Counted from the first letter of the stretch, positions 24,481 to 33,840 are shown. The stretch: DNA of 64,000 nucleotides from Streptomyces olivaceoviridis (GCF_014650115.1 NZ_BMUI01000001.1:1-64000); one strand, 5' to 3'. The notes: generated by a model not told the origin, from the letters alone. Made by a program: numbers and translations.

Positions 24481-27400
24481 CTATCCCGGTACTCGGATCA
24501 GGGCGGTGGCCTCCGCGAGGGAGAGGCCACCGCCCTCTGCGTACGCGGCCTCGTACGCCCGCGGGCCGAGCGCCTCCCGGATCCGCGCCTCGGTCAGGGC
24601 GTGGCACCGCCGCTCCACGTCGGAGGGGATGTGGCCGGGCGGCAGCAGCGCGTCGGCGGCGCCCAGGCAGCGGGCGGCGTCGGCGGCGCGGTCGCCGCCG
24701 TCGGCGCGGGCGAGGGCCATCGCCACGATGGTGAGGCAGATGGAGTTCAGGTGCGGGTTGAGGGCCTCGGACAGCGGGTCGGCGCCGAGACGGACGGCCC
24801 TGCGGACCCGGGCGAGGGCCTCCTCCGTACGCTCCTCCACGGCGTCCACCCAGGCCTCCTGGGAGGTGATCATCGCGTCGAAGACGACGAACCGCGCGAT
24901 GGTGACCTCCTCGCGCGTCAGCCGGAGCTGTTCGCGGGCCTCCGCGGTGCGGCCGGTCAGGCTGAGCCAGCCGGCGAGGAAGAGCCGCGCGAAGGGCGCG
25001 GCCTCGTTGTGGGCGCCCTGCCGGTCCGCGGTGACGTCGCGGAGCATCCGCTCGCCGCGTTCGCTCTCGCCGGCCTGCACGAGCACGCTGCCGAGCCGGG
25101 CGCGCAGTACGGCGACCTGGGCGTGGGCGCCGAGGCGTTCGGCGTGCTCGATGGCGGCCTGGTAGTCGGCGGCGGCCTCGCGGTGGGCGCCCTTGCGTTC
25201 ATTGGCCTCGCCGCGGGCGGACAGGGCCTCGGTGATGCCCCAGGCGTCGCCGAGCCGGTGGTAGATCTCCAGGGACTCGTCGGCGTCGCGGGTGGCGTCG
25301 CCGGCCCAGGAGGCGCGGTTGGCCAGGAGGTTGGCGCGCAGGTGGAGGGCGCCGGCCAGCTCCCACTCGTAGCCCGGGGTCTCCCGGCAGGTCCGCACGT
25401 TGGCGTCCACGATGGTGCGCACCATGTCGGCGCCGCCGGTCAGCAGCCCGGCGAAGAACCACAGCATGCCCGGGGGCCGGCAGGTCTGCGGCAGGCCGGG
25501 CTCGTAGACCTGGGCGACGACGCGGAGCTTCGCCTGCGCCTCGGGGGTCTGCCAGAGGTCGATCTCGGTGTCCATGCAGGCCAGATGGGCCAGGTGGACC
25601 CCGCGCCGGGCCTCGGCGAGGAGTTCGCCGGTGTACGGCGGCGGGGCGTCGGTACAGCGCCGCCACACCGGTTCGGCACGGCGGACCGGCTCGGTGAACG
25701 GGTCGGGGCCGAGCGCCATGACCTCCCGGCACCAGGTGCGGATCTCGATGCGCTGGTCGCGCATCTGCCAGAACCAGAACAGGGACAGGACCAGGCACAG
25801 GCCCTCCTGCTCGTCGCGTTCGGCGACGGCGTGCCGGAACGCGGTGCGCAGGTTCTCGTACTCCAGCTGGAACCGGTCGATGGCGGCGCGCTGCTCGGAG
25901 CCGCGCAGCAACGGGTCGGTGGTGCGGGCGAGTTCCCGGTAGTAGGTCAGGTGGGCGCGCTCGGCCTCCGCGCGGTGGCCGGTCTCCGCGAGGCGCTCGG
26001 CGGCGTACTCGGCGACGGTCTCCAGCAGCCGGTAGCGCATGCCGCCGTCGGCCGCGGGGGCGGCCACCACCAGGGACTTGTCGACCAGGGAGCCGAGCGC
26101 GTCCAGGGCGGCCGGCCCGCACACCGCCTCGGCGGCGGCCAGGTCGCAGCCGCCCGCGAACACCGACAGCCGGGCGAGGACGTCCCGTTCACCGGCGTCC
26201 AGCAGGTCCCAGGACCAGTCGACGACGGCTCTGAGGGTCTGCTGGCGGGGCAGCACGGTGCGGCTGCCGGAGGTGAGCAGCCGGAAGCGGTCGTCCAGCC
26301 GGTCCGCTATCTGGCGGGGTGTCAGCATGCGCAGCCGGGCCGCCGCCAGCTCGATCGCGAGGGGCAGTCCGTCCAGGCGGCGGCAGATCTCGGCGCACGC
26401 CTCCGGGTCGTCCTCGACCCGGAAGCCGGGGCGGGCCGCCGCGCCCCGGTCGGCGAGCAGCCGCAGCGCGACCGGTTCGGGCAGCGGCTCCACGGGCCGC
26501 ACCAACTCCCCCGGCACGCCGAGGGGTTCGCGGCTGGTGGCGAGGACGGTCAGCTCCGGGCAGCGGGCCAGCAGGTGCTCGGTGAGCCGGGCGGCGGCGT
26601 CCACGACGTGCTCGCAGTTGTCCAGGATGATCAGCATGCGGCGCCGGGCGCAGTGCTCCACGAGCCGTTCGACGGGGTCGCCGTGCCGGTCGGAGACCGC
26701 GCGCATGCCGTCCACGCCGGCGCCGTGCAGCACGGTCTCGCGGGCGCCGATCGCGGTGAGCACGGCCTGCGGTACGGCGTCCGGGGCGTCCACGGGGGCC
26801 AGCTCGGCGAGCCACACCCCGTCCCGGACGGTGTGCCGTACCGCCTCGGCGGCCTCCTGGGACAGCCGGGTCTTGCCGGCGCCGCCGGGCCCGAGGAGGG
26901 TGACCAGGCGGGCCGTGGCCAGGTCGGCGCCGATGGCCCGGAGGTCGGCTTCCCGGCCGACGAAGGAGGTGAGCCGGGCGGGCAGGTTCCCCGGGCGGGC
27001 CGCGGCGGGCCGCTCGGCCGGTTCCTCGCGCAGCAGCTCGGCGTGCAGGGCGCGCAGTTCGGGGCCGGGGTCGGAGCCGAGCCGGTCCGCGAGGACGCGT
27101 CGTACGTCCTCGTAGGCGGCGAGTGCCTGGGCGGGGCGGCCGGTGTCGCGCAGCGCGCGCAGCCGCAGCGCCTGGAGGGGTTCGTCCAGCGGGTGGCTGT
27201 CGCACAGGGCGGTCAGCTCGGGCAGCGCCCGCTCGGCCTCGCCGAGGGCGAGGGCGGCGGTGTGCCGGGCGCGCAGGGCGTCGAGCCGGCGGGTCTCCCA
27301 GCGGACCGCCTCGGCGGTGCGGTCGGGCAGGTCGGCGAGGGCGGGGCCGCGCCACAGGGCGAGGGCGTCGTCGAGGACGGCGGCGGCCTTGGCCGGGTCG

Positions 27401-27750
27401 CCGTCGGCGAGGGCGGTGAGGCCGTCACCGGTCAGCCGGTCGAAGCGGCCGAGGTCGACGTCGTCGGGGGCGGCGGTGAGCCGGTAGCCGCCGTCGGCGG
27501 AGACGACGGCGCCGGCACCGAGGGCGCGGCGGAGCCGGCCGACGAGCGCCTGGAGGGCGCCGGTGGCGTCGGCGGGCGGGTCGGCGCCCCACACCTCGTC
27601 CACCAGCACGCCGGCGGGCACGGTCCGCCCGGCCCGGAGCGCGAGCACGCTCAGCAGGGCACGCAACCGCGCCCCGCCGACCGGAACGGCCGTACCGTCG
27701 GGGCGGATCGCCTGGGTGGTGCCGAGCAGCCGATAGCGCACGGGGTCCAT
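24481..27750 (-). CDS. AfsR/SARP-type regulator: OmpR-like wHTH, BTAD, NB-ARC and TPR
   Basis: This 1089-aa regulator has, in order: a winged helix at about 1-95 (RALLSVLALRAGRTVPAGVLVDEVWG), a BTAD domain at about 96-245 (YEDVRRVLADRLGSDPGPELRALHAELL), and an NB-ARC ATPase from about 263. The ATPase starts SFVGREADLRAI, with P-loop LLGPGGAGKT at about 286-294, LIILDNCEHVVD (Walker B) and LPLAIELAAARLRML. TPR-like helices run from about 650 to the end. Such proteins activate secondary-metabolite or efflux genes by binding 11-bp-phased direct repeats. It converges on drrAB, whose promoter carries such an array, so drrAB is the leading target. It contains no TTA-dependent feature that I checked for. 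Confidence 0.9.
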   Translation of the reverse strand: MDPVRYRLLGTTQAIRPDGTAVPVGGARLRALLSVLALRAGRTVPAGVLVDEVWGADPPADATGALQALVGRLRRALGAGAVVSADGGYRLTAAPDDVDLGRFDRLTGDGLTALADGDPAKAAAVLDDALALWRGPALADLPDRTAEAVRWETRRLDALRARHTAALALGEAERALPELTALCDSHPLDEPLQALRLRALRDTGRPAQALAAYEDVRRVLADRLGSDPGPELRALHAELLREEPAERPAAARPGNLPARLTSFVGREADLRAIGADLATARLVTLLGPGGAGKTRLSQEAAEAVRHTVRDGVWLAELAPVDAPDAVPQAVLTAIGARETVLHGAGVDGMRAVSDRHGDPVERLVEHCARRRMLIILDNCEHVVDAAARLTEHLLARCPELTVLATSREPLGVPGELVRPVEPLPEPVALRLLADRGAAARPGFRVEDDPEACAEICRRLDGLPLAIELAAARLRMLTPRQIADRLDDRFRLLTSGSRTVLPRQQTLRAVVDWSWDLLDAGERDVLARLSVFAGGCDLAAAEAVCGPAALDALGSLVDKSLVVAAPAADGGMRYRLLETVAEYAAERLAETGHRAEAERAHLTYYRELARTTDPLLRGSEQRAAIDRFQLEYENLRTAFRHAVAERDEQEGLCLVLSLFWFWQMRDQRIEIRTWCREVMALGPDPFTEPVRRAEPVWRRCTDAPPPYTGELLAEARRGVHLAHLACMDTEIDLWQTPEAQAKLRVVAQVYEPGLPQTCRPPGMLWFFAGLLTGGADMVRTIVDANVRTCRETPGYEWELAGALHLRANLLANRASWAGDATRDADESLEIYHRLGDAWGITEALSARGEANERKGAHREAAADYQAAIEHAERLGAHAQVAVLRARLGSVLVQAGESERGERMLRDVTADRQGAHNEAAPFARLFLAGWLSLTGRTAEAREQLRLTREEVTIARFVVFDAMITSQEAWVDAVEERTEEALARVRRAVRLGADPLSEALNPHLNSICLTIVAMALARADGGDRAADAARCLGAADALLPPGHIPSDVERRCHALTEARIREALGPRAYEAAYAEGGGLSLAEATALIRVPG

Positions 27751-27785
27751 TGTCCCTGGGGACCACCGGGCGCCGCTCGCGGGTC

Positions 27786-28331
27786 TCAGATGCGGACGAA
27801 CTGGGAGGAGTCGAGGACGAGGGTCTGGTCGGCGACGGGGATCTTGATCTGGTCCCCGAAGACGCCGGACTCCTGGTGCTGGTACTCGCCGTCCTCAGGG
27901 CGTGTCAACAGGGTCCAACGGCCGGCGAGCACGTCGACGATGAGGTAGGCGGGGATGCGGCGCAGAGCATAGTGGCTCGGCTTGGTGTTGTAGTCGCGGT
28001 TCTTGCTCTCCGGTGAAACGACCTCAACCACGAAGGGCAGCAGCTCTTCGCTGATGTCGCTCTTGTCCGTCTCGACCAGGTCCAGCGGAATCGCTGTGGC
28101 ATCGGGTTCGGGCTTGTAGCCCTCCCGGGGTGGGACGACCGAGAACTCGCTCGTCGCGACCCAGCCCGGCAGCCGTTCTTCGATCTGGTTCTCGATGCGC
28201 CGCTGAGTCGCCCTGTGCGCATAGGTGACCGGTACCAAGGTGAGCCCATTCCTCGTCAGGCGGAGGCGCGCGCTCTTCGGCACATGAATGGCGTCCTGGA
28301 CAAGCTCGACCCAGCCCTCGGCGATCGTCAT
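27786..28331 (-). CDS. Uma2 family (DUF820) putative restriction-endonuclease-fold protein
   Basis: This is a 181-aa Uma2/DUF820 protein. The PD-(D/E)XK core can be seen in YKPEPDATAIPLDLV and FVVEVVSPESKNRDYNTKPSHYALRRIPAYLIVD, with the acidic residue, E and K in order. These proteins are numerous in Streptomyces and cyanobacteria, and their role is not established. ATG 28331 follows GGAGG seven bases upstream. It lies directly upstream of the SARP gene on the same strand with a 35-base gap, so co-transcription is possible. Confidence 0.85.
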   Translation of the reverse strand: MTIAEGWVELVQDAIHVPKSARLRLTRNGLTLVPVTYAHRATQRRIENQIEERLPGWVATSEFSVVPPREGYKPEPDATAIPLDLVETDKSDISEELLPFVVEVVSPESKNRDYNTKPSHYALRRIPAYLIVDVLAGRWTLLTRPEDGEYQHQESGVFGDQIKIPVADQTLVLDSSQFVRI

Positions 28332-28464
28332 GGCCACCTCCTCAGTCGACTCGATGACAGCGTAACGACTAGCAGGAACCTCCGGCCGCTCGCAGGACGT
28401 TTGCCCGCGATCACCGGTACGGTCGACCCCGGCCCGCCCGACGCGACTCGAGGAGCTCTTCCCT

Positions 28465-29268
28465 ATGACCACCGCCACCACCCGTCACGGCGACCGGCAG
28501 GTCAGTCCCGTGTTCGTCGGCATCCTGGCCGTGACGGCGGTGACCGGCTGGGCCACCTGGAGCGGGTTCGCCGCGCAGCCGGGCATCGCGGTGTTCCTGT
28601 TCGTGACGGCGGCCTGGATCGTCTCCCTGTGCCTGCACGAGTACGCGCACGCCCGCACCGCCCTGCACAGCGGTGACATCACGGTCGGCGCGAAGGGCTA
28701 CCTCACGCTGAACCCGCTGAAGTACACGCACGCGCTGCTGAGCATCGTGCTCCCGGTGCTGTTCGTCATCATGGGCGGGATCGGTCTGCCCGGCGGCGCG
28801 GTGTTCATCGAGCGGGGCCGCATCCGGGGCCGCTGGCGGCACAGCCTGATCTCGGCGGCGGGCCCGCTGACGAACGTGCTGTTCGCGGCGGTGTGCACGG
28901 CCCCGTTCTGGCTGCACGCGCTGGACGGCGTGCCCGCGGACTTCCGGTTCGCGCTGGCGTTCCTGGCGCTGCTCCAGGTGACGGCGGCGCTGCTGAACTT
29001 CCTGCCGGTGCCGGGCCTGGACGGCTACGGGGTGATCGAGCCGTGGCTGTCGTACAACGTGAAGCGGCAGGTGGAGCCGTTCGCGCCGTTCGGGCTGCTG
29101 TTCGTGTTCGCGCTGCTGTGGCTGCCGTCGGTCAACAGCGCGTTCTTCGACGTGATCGACTCGATCATGCGGGCGCTGAACGTCGACGACTTCTCCCGCT
29201 ACTGCGGCCAGGACCTGTACCGGTTCTGGCAGGGCAGTAACGAGTACTGCGCCGCGGTCAGCTCGTGA
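28465..29268 (+). CDS. Site-2 protease (M50) family membrane protein
   Basis: This is a 267-aa polytopic protein. The zinc motif HEYAH occurs in WIVSLCLHEYAHARTALHSGD near residue 59, and the second motif NFLPVPGLDGYGVIEPWL near 180 supplies the Asp ligand. About six hydrophobic helices are present. M50 proteins cut transmembrane substrates, such as anti-sigma factors, inside the bilayer; no target is adjacent here. The last 11 bases overlap the end of the converging 70-aa gene. Confidence 0.87.
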   Translation: MTTATTRHGDRQVSPVFVGILAVTAVTGWATWSGFAAQPGIAVFLFVTAAWIVSLCLHEYAHARTALHSGDITVGAKGYLTLNPLKYTHALLSIVLPVLFVIMGGIGLPGGAVFIERGRIRGRWRHSLISAAGPLTNVLFAAVCTAPFWLHALDGVPADFRFALAFLALLQVTAALLNFLPVPGLDGYGVIEPWLSYNVKRQVEPFAPFGLLFVFALLWLPSVNSAFFDVIDSIMRALNVDDFSRYCGQDLYRFWQGSNEYCAAVSS

Positions 29269-29470
29269 CGGACCCGTCGCGGGCCGTCTTCCCGCGCTTC
29301 GCGTAGTACCAGGTCATGTTGGACGACAGGCCCGCCAGCAGCACCCAGACGATGCCCAGCCAGCTGCCCTGGACGAAGGAGACGACCGCGGCGGCCACGG
29401 CGAGGACGCAGACGATCAGGGTGTAGAGGGCGAGTCGCCGGGTCGGGCTGGGCGGGGGCAGGGGGGGCAT
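29258..29470 (-). CDS. Small two-helix membrane protein
   Basis: This is a 70-aa protein: a proline-rich N-terminus, then two hydrophobic segments (LYTLIVCVLAVAAAVVSFV and WLGIVWVLLAGLSSNMTWY), then a basic tail (AKRGKTARDG). It overlaps the end of the site-2-protease gene tail to tail. The family and function were not recognised. Confidence 0.65.
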   Translation of the reverse strand: MPPLPPPSPTRRLALYTLIVCVLAVAAAVVSFVQGSWLGIVWVLLAGLSSNMTWYYAKRGKTARDGSVTS

Positions 29471-29494
29471 GGGGGTCGGCTCCGGATCCTGTCA

Positions 29495-29527
29495 GGGGGA
29501 CACTGCTTGAGGTCTCCAGTGTCCCCC
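29495..29527 (-). terminator. Stem-loop after the F420 reductase gene
   Basis: GGGGGACACTG and CAGTGTCCCCC pair perfectly over 11 bp with an 11-base loop, 26 bases past the npdG stop and just upstream of the 70-aa gene. Confidence 0.8.
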
Positions 29528-29552
29528 ATGGCCGGACATGGCCGGACCCGGC

Positions 29553-30266
29553 TCACACGTCGGTGACGCGGAGCCCGGCGTGTGCCTTGTACCGGCGGTT
29601 GACGGAGATCAGGTTCGCGACCAGCGACTCGACCTGGTGGGCGTTGCGCAGCCGGCCCGCGAAGACACCGCGCATGCCGGGGATGCGCCCGGCCAGCGCC
29701 TGCACGATCTCCACGTCGGCGCGTTCCTCGCCGAGCACCATGACGTCGGTGTCGATCTGCTCGGTCTCCGGGTCCTGGAGCAGGACGGCCGACAGGTGGT
29801 GGAAGGCGGCGGCGACCCGGGAGTCCGGCAGCAGGGCAGCGGCCTGCTCGGCGGCGCTGCCCTCCTCCGGCTTGAGGGCGTAGGCGCCCTTCTTGTCGAA
29901 GCCGAGCGGGTTGACGCAGTCCACGACGAGCTTTCCGGCCAGCTCCTCGCGCAGCGACTTCAGGGTGTCGCCGTGGCCCTCCCACGGTACGGCGACGATC
30001 ACGATGTCGCTGCGGCGCGCGGCCTCGGCGTTGTCGGCGCCCTCGACGCCGTGGCCGAGTTCCCCGGCGGCGGTCCGGGCCCGCTCGGCGGCGCGGGAGC
30101 CGATGATCACCTTCTGGCCGGCCCGCGCGAGCCGGTAGGCGAGGCCCTTGCCCTGCGGTCCGGTGCCGCCGAGCACGCCGACGACGTACCCGGAGACGTC
30201 GGGCAGGTCCCAGGGGTCCTTGGCGGGGGCCTTGGCAGGGGTCTGTGCGCTGTCGGTAGAGGTCAT
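29553..30266 (-). CDS. npdG: NADPH:F420 oxidoreductase
   Basis: The 237-aa enzyme exchanges hydride between NADPH and coenzyme F420, feeding F420-dependent reductases. The Rossmann motif GVLGGTGPQGKGLAYRLA begins at about residue 30, and GSRAAERA after it selects NADPH. VVDCVNPLGFDKKGAY and AFHHLSAVLL are typical of the F420 reductase family. It needs no membrane. The N-terminal 25 residues (PAKAPAKDP) are a variable extension. It is also known as fno. Confidence 0.88.
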   Translation of the reverse strand: MTSTDSAQTPAKAPAKDPWDLPDVSGYVVGVLGGTGPQGKGLAYRLARAGQKVIIGSRAAERARTAAGELGHGVEGADNAEAARRSDIVIVAVPWEGHGDTLKSLREELAGKLVVDCVNPLGFDKKGAYALKPEEGSAAEQAAALLPDSRVAAAFHHLSAVLLQDPETEQIDTDVMVLGEERADVEIVQALAGRIPGMRGVFAGRLRNAHQVESLVANLISVNRRYKAHAGLRVTDV

Positions 30267-30303
30267 GGGCCGACTCTACGTCCGCCGCCGGGTCCGTACC
30301 GGA

Positions 30304-31377
30304 TCAGGTCAGCCGGTGTACGGGCACCCGGCGGAAGGTGATCGTCCCGTAGGCGCCGAAGTCGCCCGTCTCGTACAGCAGCCCGACGGTGTGCGGGTCG
30401 ACGCGGACCAGGTCGGAGTAGGCGGCGGGCAGTCCGTCGACGGTGAACGCCGGGCGCCAGGTGGTGCCGCCGTCGTCGGAGACGCGGATCGTCATCAGGG
30501 CGCGGGCGGCGGGGTCGGCCGGCGCGGAGAAGAGGAGCAGGTCGGGGTCGCGGAGCTGGAGCACGGAGCCCTGGCAGACCGGCGCGGTCAGCCCGGCCTG
30601 CGGGCGGAAGGGCTTGACGAGGGTCTTGCCGCCGTCCTCGGAGTGGGCGTCGGCGCGGTTGCCGGGTGACGGGGAGTCGTTGCGGGTGTTGAGGTAGACG
30701 CGGCCGTCGGGGAGTTCGGCGGCGGTGGTCTCGTTGACGTTGACGTAGCCGTCGGTGTTCTCGTCCAGGTAGCCCAGGTACCAGCTCTCGCCGCGGTCGT
30801 CGCTGAGCAGGCAGTGCCCGCTGTTGTACCTGGCCTCGGCGCCGGTGTCGGTGCCGGTGGGCGGCAGGGTGTGGTTGGCCGGTACGAGGACGCGGCCGGA
30901 CGTCAGCTGGAGGGCGTGGCCGGGGGTGGTGGCGTACCAGCGCCAGCCGGGCTTCTTCACCTGCCGGGTGATCTCCCTGGGCCTGGACCAGGTCACCCCG
31001 TCGTCGTCGCTGTGCTGGACCCACACGCGCCGCCCGTCGGCCTCCCCGACCTGGCCGCGCAGGATGGCGGCCTCGGTGGCGGTGGCGGCGGCGCGCACGT
31101 GCACGAGCAGGACGCGGCCGGTGTCCAGGACGACGGGAGCGGGGTTGCCGGCGAGGTTCGCGCCGTTGTCCGCGGCGACCTGGAGCGGGCCCCAGGTACG
31201 GCCGCCGTCCGTGGACCGCTTGAGCACGATGGCGATGTGCCCGTGGTCGGCGGCGGAGTCGACGCGGCCCTCGCAGAAGGCGAGCAGGGTGCCGGACCCG
31301 GAGGCGACGACGGCCGGTATGCGGAAGCTCGCGTAGCCCTCGTGGCCCGCGCGGAAGGGGACGGTCACGTCGGTCAT
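30304..31377 (-). CDS. Sialidase/neuraminidase family glycosidase (exo-alpha-sialidase)
   Basis: This is a 357-aa six-bladed propeller enzyme. It begins with YASFRIPAVV (the FRIP arginine), then has Asp-box repeats STDGGRTW, SDDDGVTW, SDDRGESW, SEDGGKT and SDDGGTTW. LLAFCEGR and LLYETGDFGAYG supply the catalytic-site residues of GH33-like proteins. No signal peptide is visible, so it may act in the cytosol or leave by another route. It lies 38 bases upstream of npdG on the same strand. Substrate could be sialic acid or another sugar acid. Confidence 0.87.
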   Translation of the reverse strand: MTDVTVPFRAGHEGYASFRIPAVVASGSGTLLAFCEGRVDSAADHGHIAIVLKRSTDGGRTWGPLQVAADNGANLAGNPAPVVLDTGRVLLVHVRAAATATEAAILRGQVGEADGRRVWVQHSDDDGVTWSRPREITRQVKKPGWRWYATTPGHALQLTSGRVLVPANHTLPPTGTDTGAEARYNSGHCLLSDDRGESWYLGYLDENTDGYVNVNETTAAELPDGRVYLNTRNDSPSPGNRADAHSEDGGKTLVKPFRPQAGLTAPVCQGSVLQLRDPDLLLFSAPADPAARALMTIRVSDDGGTTWRPAFTVDGLPAAYSDLVRVDPHTVGLLYETGDFGAYGTITFRRVPVHRLT

Positions 31378-31492
31378 CGGGCGGCTCCTCGGGCCTGCGG
31401 GGCGGGCGGGGTGGCAGCCACCATCCCCGGGTCGGGCGAATTCGCGGTGAACTGCGCGTCACGAGTGCCGTGTTGCGGCAGGATGCGGTCGC

Positions 31493-32089
31493 ATGGACGC
31501 CGTACGAGTCGCGTTGCTGCGGGAAGTGCTCGCCGGGACCGAGTGGCTGGGGGCCACCCGGAGGTTCGCGGGGGTGCTGCGCGGGTCGGTGGTGGCGCAC
31601 GGCGGCGGACTGCTGCTGGTGGGCACGCCTGAGTACGAGCCGTGGCACCTGGCCGCGCACCTGGTGGACGAGGCCGCGTGGTCGGGCACGCCCGAGCTGG
31701 CGCCGACGCTGGTACGGCAGCACGCGCGCCCCTCCGATCCGGCGCATCTGGCGGTGGGGCCGGGGCGGATCGCGGCGGCGCGGCGCGGGGAGACGCTGCT
31801 GGTGGTGGCGCCCGAGGAGCCGGCGCCGCTGCTGGAGCGGGTGCACGACGCCCGGCGGGCCGGGGTGACGGTGCTGGCGCTCGGTGCGGGCGGGGGCGAG
31901 CTGGCCGCGATGGCGCATGACACGCTGGCGGTGCCTGAGGGGGCGGAGCTGGACCTGGACAGCGTGCAGCACCTGGTCAGCGCGGCGGCGGGCGAGAACG
32001 CGGGCTCCCCGAGGGCGCGCCGGGGGTTCCGGGACCGCCTGTCACGGCTGACGGAAGCGCTGACGGCTCCGCCGCCTGCCCCTTGGTGA
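31493..32089 (+). CDS. Conserved protein with SIS-like fold, function unknown
   Basis: The 198-aa product has two alpha/beta segments: VVAHGGGLLLVGTPEYEPWHLAAHL, and GETLLVVAPEEPAPLLERVHDARRAGVTVLALGAGGGELAAMAHDTLAVPE. The latter has the strand-helix rhythm of SIS sugar-phosphate isomerase domains but lacks clear substrate-loop serines. ATG 31493 is divergent from the sialidase by 115 bases. The C-terminal tail is Arg- and Pro-rich. A sugar-related role is only inference from the fold and the neighbour. Confidence 0.65.
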   Translation: MDAVRVALLREVLAGTEWLGATRRFAGVLRGSVVAHGGGLLLVGTPEYEPWHLAAHLVDEAAWSGTPELAPTLVRQHARPSDPAHLAVGPGRIAAARRGETLLVVAPEEPAPLLERVHDARRAGVTVLALGAGGGELAAMAHDTLAVPEGAELDLDSVQHLVSAAAGENAGSPRARRGFRDRLSRLTEALTAPPPAPW

Positions 32090-32182
32090 CCCGCCTCACC
32101 CACCCGCCCCCTCGGCCGGGCCGGGAGGGGACCGCAGCGGTCCGCGCCCGGCACCGCACCCGTCCTGGCGCGGAGGGGGAGC

Positions 32183-32240
32183 GCACGTGGGGGCACTTTC
32201 CGGCCTACCGAGTCGGGTGGGTGGGAAAGGGTCGGAAAAA
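32183..32240 (-). repeat. Dispersed intergenic repeat, copy 1
   Basis: Read on the minus strand, this stretch (cccacccacccgactcggta, then ggccggaaagtgcccccacg) closely matches 42728-42775 on the plus strand. It occupies the 189-base gap between the SIS-like gene and the MFS gene, which otherwise holds only promoter-length sequence. Confidence 0.6.
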
Positions 32241-32278
32241 CAGTTGCCGGCCGGTGCCGGGGCGTCGAGCATGCCTCA

Positions 32279-33547
32279 GTGAGCCGAGCCCTCCTCCCCG
32301 ACCTCGCCCCCTGGAAATCCTCCGCCGACTTCCGGCGCCTGTGGAAGTCCGGTCTGATCAGCAACTTCGGCAGCTTCCTGACCTTCGTCGCGCTGCCGGT
32401 CCAGCTCAAGGACCTGACGGGGTCAGCGGCAGCGGTCGGCGCGATCGGCGCCGTGGAGCTGCTGCCGCTCATCGTGTGCGGCCTCTACGGCGGCGCCCTC
32501 GCCGACGCCCTGGACAAGCGGAAGCTCATCGTGTGGACCGAGGCCGGCCAGGGCCTGCTCAGCGCCGCCCTGCTGCTGAACGCCCTGCTGCCCCGCCCCG
32601 CGGTCTGGCCGCTGTACGTCGTCGCCGCCCTCTCCTCCGCCCTGGTCTCCGTGCAGCGCCCGGCCCTGGACTCCCTGTGGCCCCGGATCGTCGCCCACGC
32701 CGACATGCCGGCGGCGGCCTCGCTGAACTCCCTGCGCTGGACCGTCGGCGGAGTCGCGGGCCCGGCGGTCGCGGGCGTGGTCGTCGCCTACGCGGGCCTC
32801 GGCTGGGCCTACGCGGCCGATCTGCTGACGTTCGCCGTCTCGTTGGCGTACATCGCGCGGATCGCCCCCTCCCCCGCCGCCGAGGAGGCCGCGAAGCCGG
32901 ACCTGAAGGCCATCGCGGAGGGCGCCCGGTACGCGTGGAGCCGCAAGGAACTCCTCGGCACCTACGCCGTCGACCTCGCGGCGATGTTCCTGGCCATGCC
33001 GCTGGCCGTGCTGCCGTTCCTCGCCGACGACCTGCACGCGCCGTGGGCGCTCGGGCTGATGTACGCGACGATCCCGGCGGGGGCGCTGCTGGTGAGCCTG
33101 ACCAGCGGCTGGGCCTCGCGGGTGCACCGGCACGGGCTGCTGGTGGTGCTGTCGGCCGCCGGATGGGGCCTGGCGGTGGCGGCGGCCGGGGTCTGCGGGA
33201 ACGTCTGGCTGGTGCTGCTGTTCCTCGCCGTCGGCGGCGGCTTCGACATGGTCAGCGGGATCTTCCGGGCGGCCATGTGGAACCAGACGATCCCGGACGA
33301 GCTGCGCGGCAGGCTCGCCGGGATCGAACTGCTGTCGTACTCGGTCGGTCCGCAGCTCGGCCAGGTCCGCGCGGGCGGCATGGCCGCGTGGGCGGGCGTA
33401 CGGGCCTCGGTCTGGTCCGGTGGCCTGGCGTGCGCGGGCGCGGTGGGGCTGCTGGCGCTGTGCCTGCCGGGGCTGATGACGTACGACGCCCGCACGAACG
33501 AGCACGCGGTACGGATGCGCGAGCGGCGCGCGGCCGTATCGGCGTGA
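32279..33547 (+). CDS. MFS transporter, EntS-like
   Basis: This is a 422-aa, roughly 12-helix protein. It begins SSADFRRLWKSGLISNFGSFLTFVALPVQLKDLTGSA, with YGGALADALDKRKLIVWTE (motif A) and ALDSLWPRIVAHADMPAAASLNSLRWTVGGVAGPAVAG. This is the pattern of the MFS_3/EntS group exporting siderophores or drugs. The start is GTG 32279 with only a weak upstream site. Its TGA is immediately followed, with no gap, by the stop of the converging 77-aa gene (TGATCA). Confidence 0.87.
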   Translation: MSRALLPDLAPWKSSADFRRLWKSGLISNFGSFLTFVALPVQLKDLTGSAAAVGAIGAVELLPLIVCGLYGGALADALDKRKLIVWTEAGQGLLSAALLLNALLPRPAVWPLYVVAALSSALVSVQRPALDSLWPRIVAHADMPAAASLNSLRWTVGGVAGPAVAGVVVAYAGLGWAYAADLLTFAVSLAYIARIAPSPAAEEAAKPDLKAIAEGARYAWSRKELLGTYAVDLAAMFLAMPLAVLPFLADDLHAPWALGLMYATIPAGALLVSLTSGWASRVHRHGLLVVLSAAGWGLAVAAAGVCGNVWLVLLFLAVGGGFDMVSGIFRAAMWNQTIPDELRGRLAGIELLSYSVGPQLGQVRAGGMAAWAGVRASVWSGGLACAGAVGLLALCLPGLMTYDARTNEHAVRMRERRAAVSA

Positions 33548-33781
33548 TCAGTCCTCGTCGGTGCCGCCCCCGGCGGGCGCGTCGTGCCAGCGCGGGTCGT
33601 TCTCCCACTGGAGGTTGCGCTCGGCGGCGGTCTCCATCGCGTGCCGGGCCTCCTCGGGGGAGGCGTACGGCCCGAAGCGGTCCTTGCCCGGGCAGTCCGG
33701 GCCCTCCTCGACCTTCTTGTGTTCCAGGCAGTAGTACCACTCGCCCGGCTTGCCGACGGTGCGCTTCTTGAACAGGGCCAT
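33548..33781 (-). CDS. Small conserved cytosolic protein, function unknown
   Basis: The 77-aa product is [21 protein letters not shown]..., with a Cys pair (YYCLEHKK ... [26 protein letters not shown]) that recalls a zinc-ribbon plus SPOR-like helix. ATG 33781 follows GAGAGGAG. It is divergent from map with 58 bases between starts. I recall it as conserved beside map in Streptomyces, with no assigned function. Confidence 0.7.
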   Translation of the reverse strand: MALFKKRTVGKPGEWYYCLEHKKVEEGPDCPGKDRFGPYASPEEARHAMETAAERNLQWENDPRWHDAPAGGGTDED

Positions 33782-33826
33782 GAACAGCTCCTCTCGCCAC
33801 CGACATGTTCCCCCATGTCCGCTGGT

Positions 33827-33840
33827 TAGACTCGCTCGCA
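33827..33840 (+). promoter_or_regulatory. map promoter, probably leaderless
   Basis: TAGACT at 33827-33832 fits a -10 box and ends eight bases before the map ATG at 33840. There is no Shine-Dalgarno sequence between them, so transcription probably starts at the A of the ATG. Confidence 0.55.

Noticed and set aside
24601..27948. 1115-codon plus-strand open frame opposite the SARP regulator
   Set aside because: Gly/Gln/Arg-rich shadow with no recognisable fold; the minus-strand frame has clear BTAD, NB-ARC and TPR motifs.
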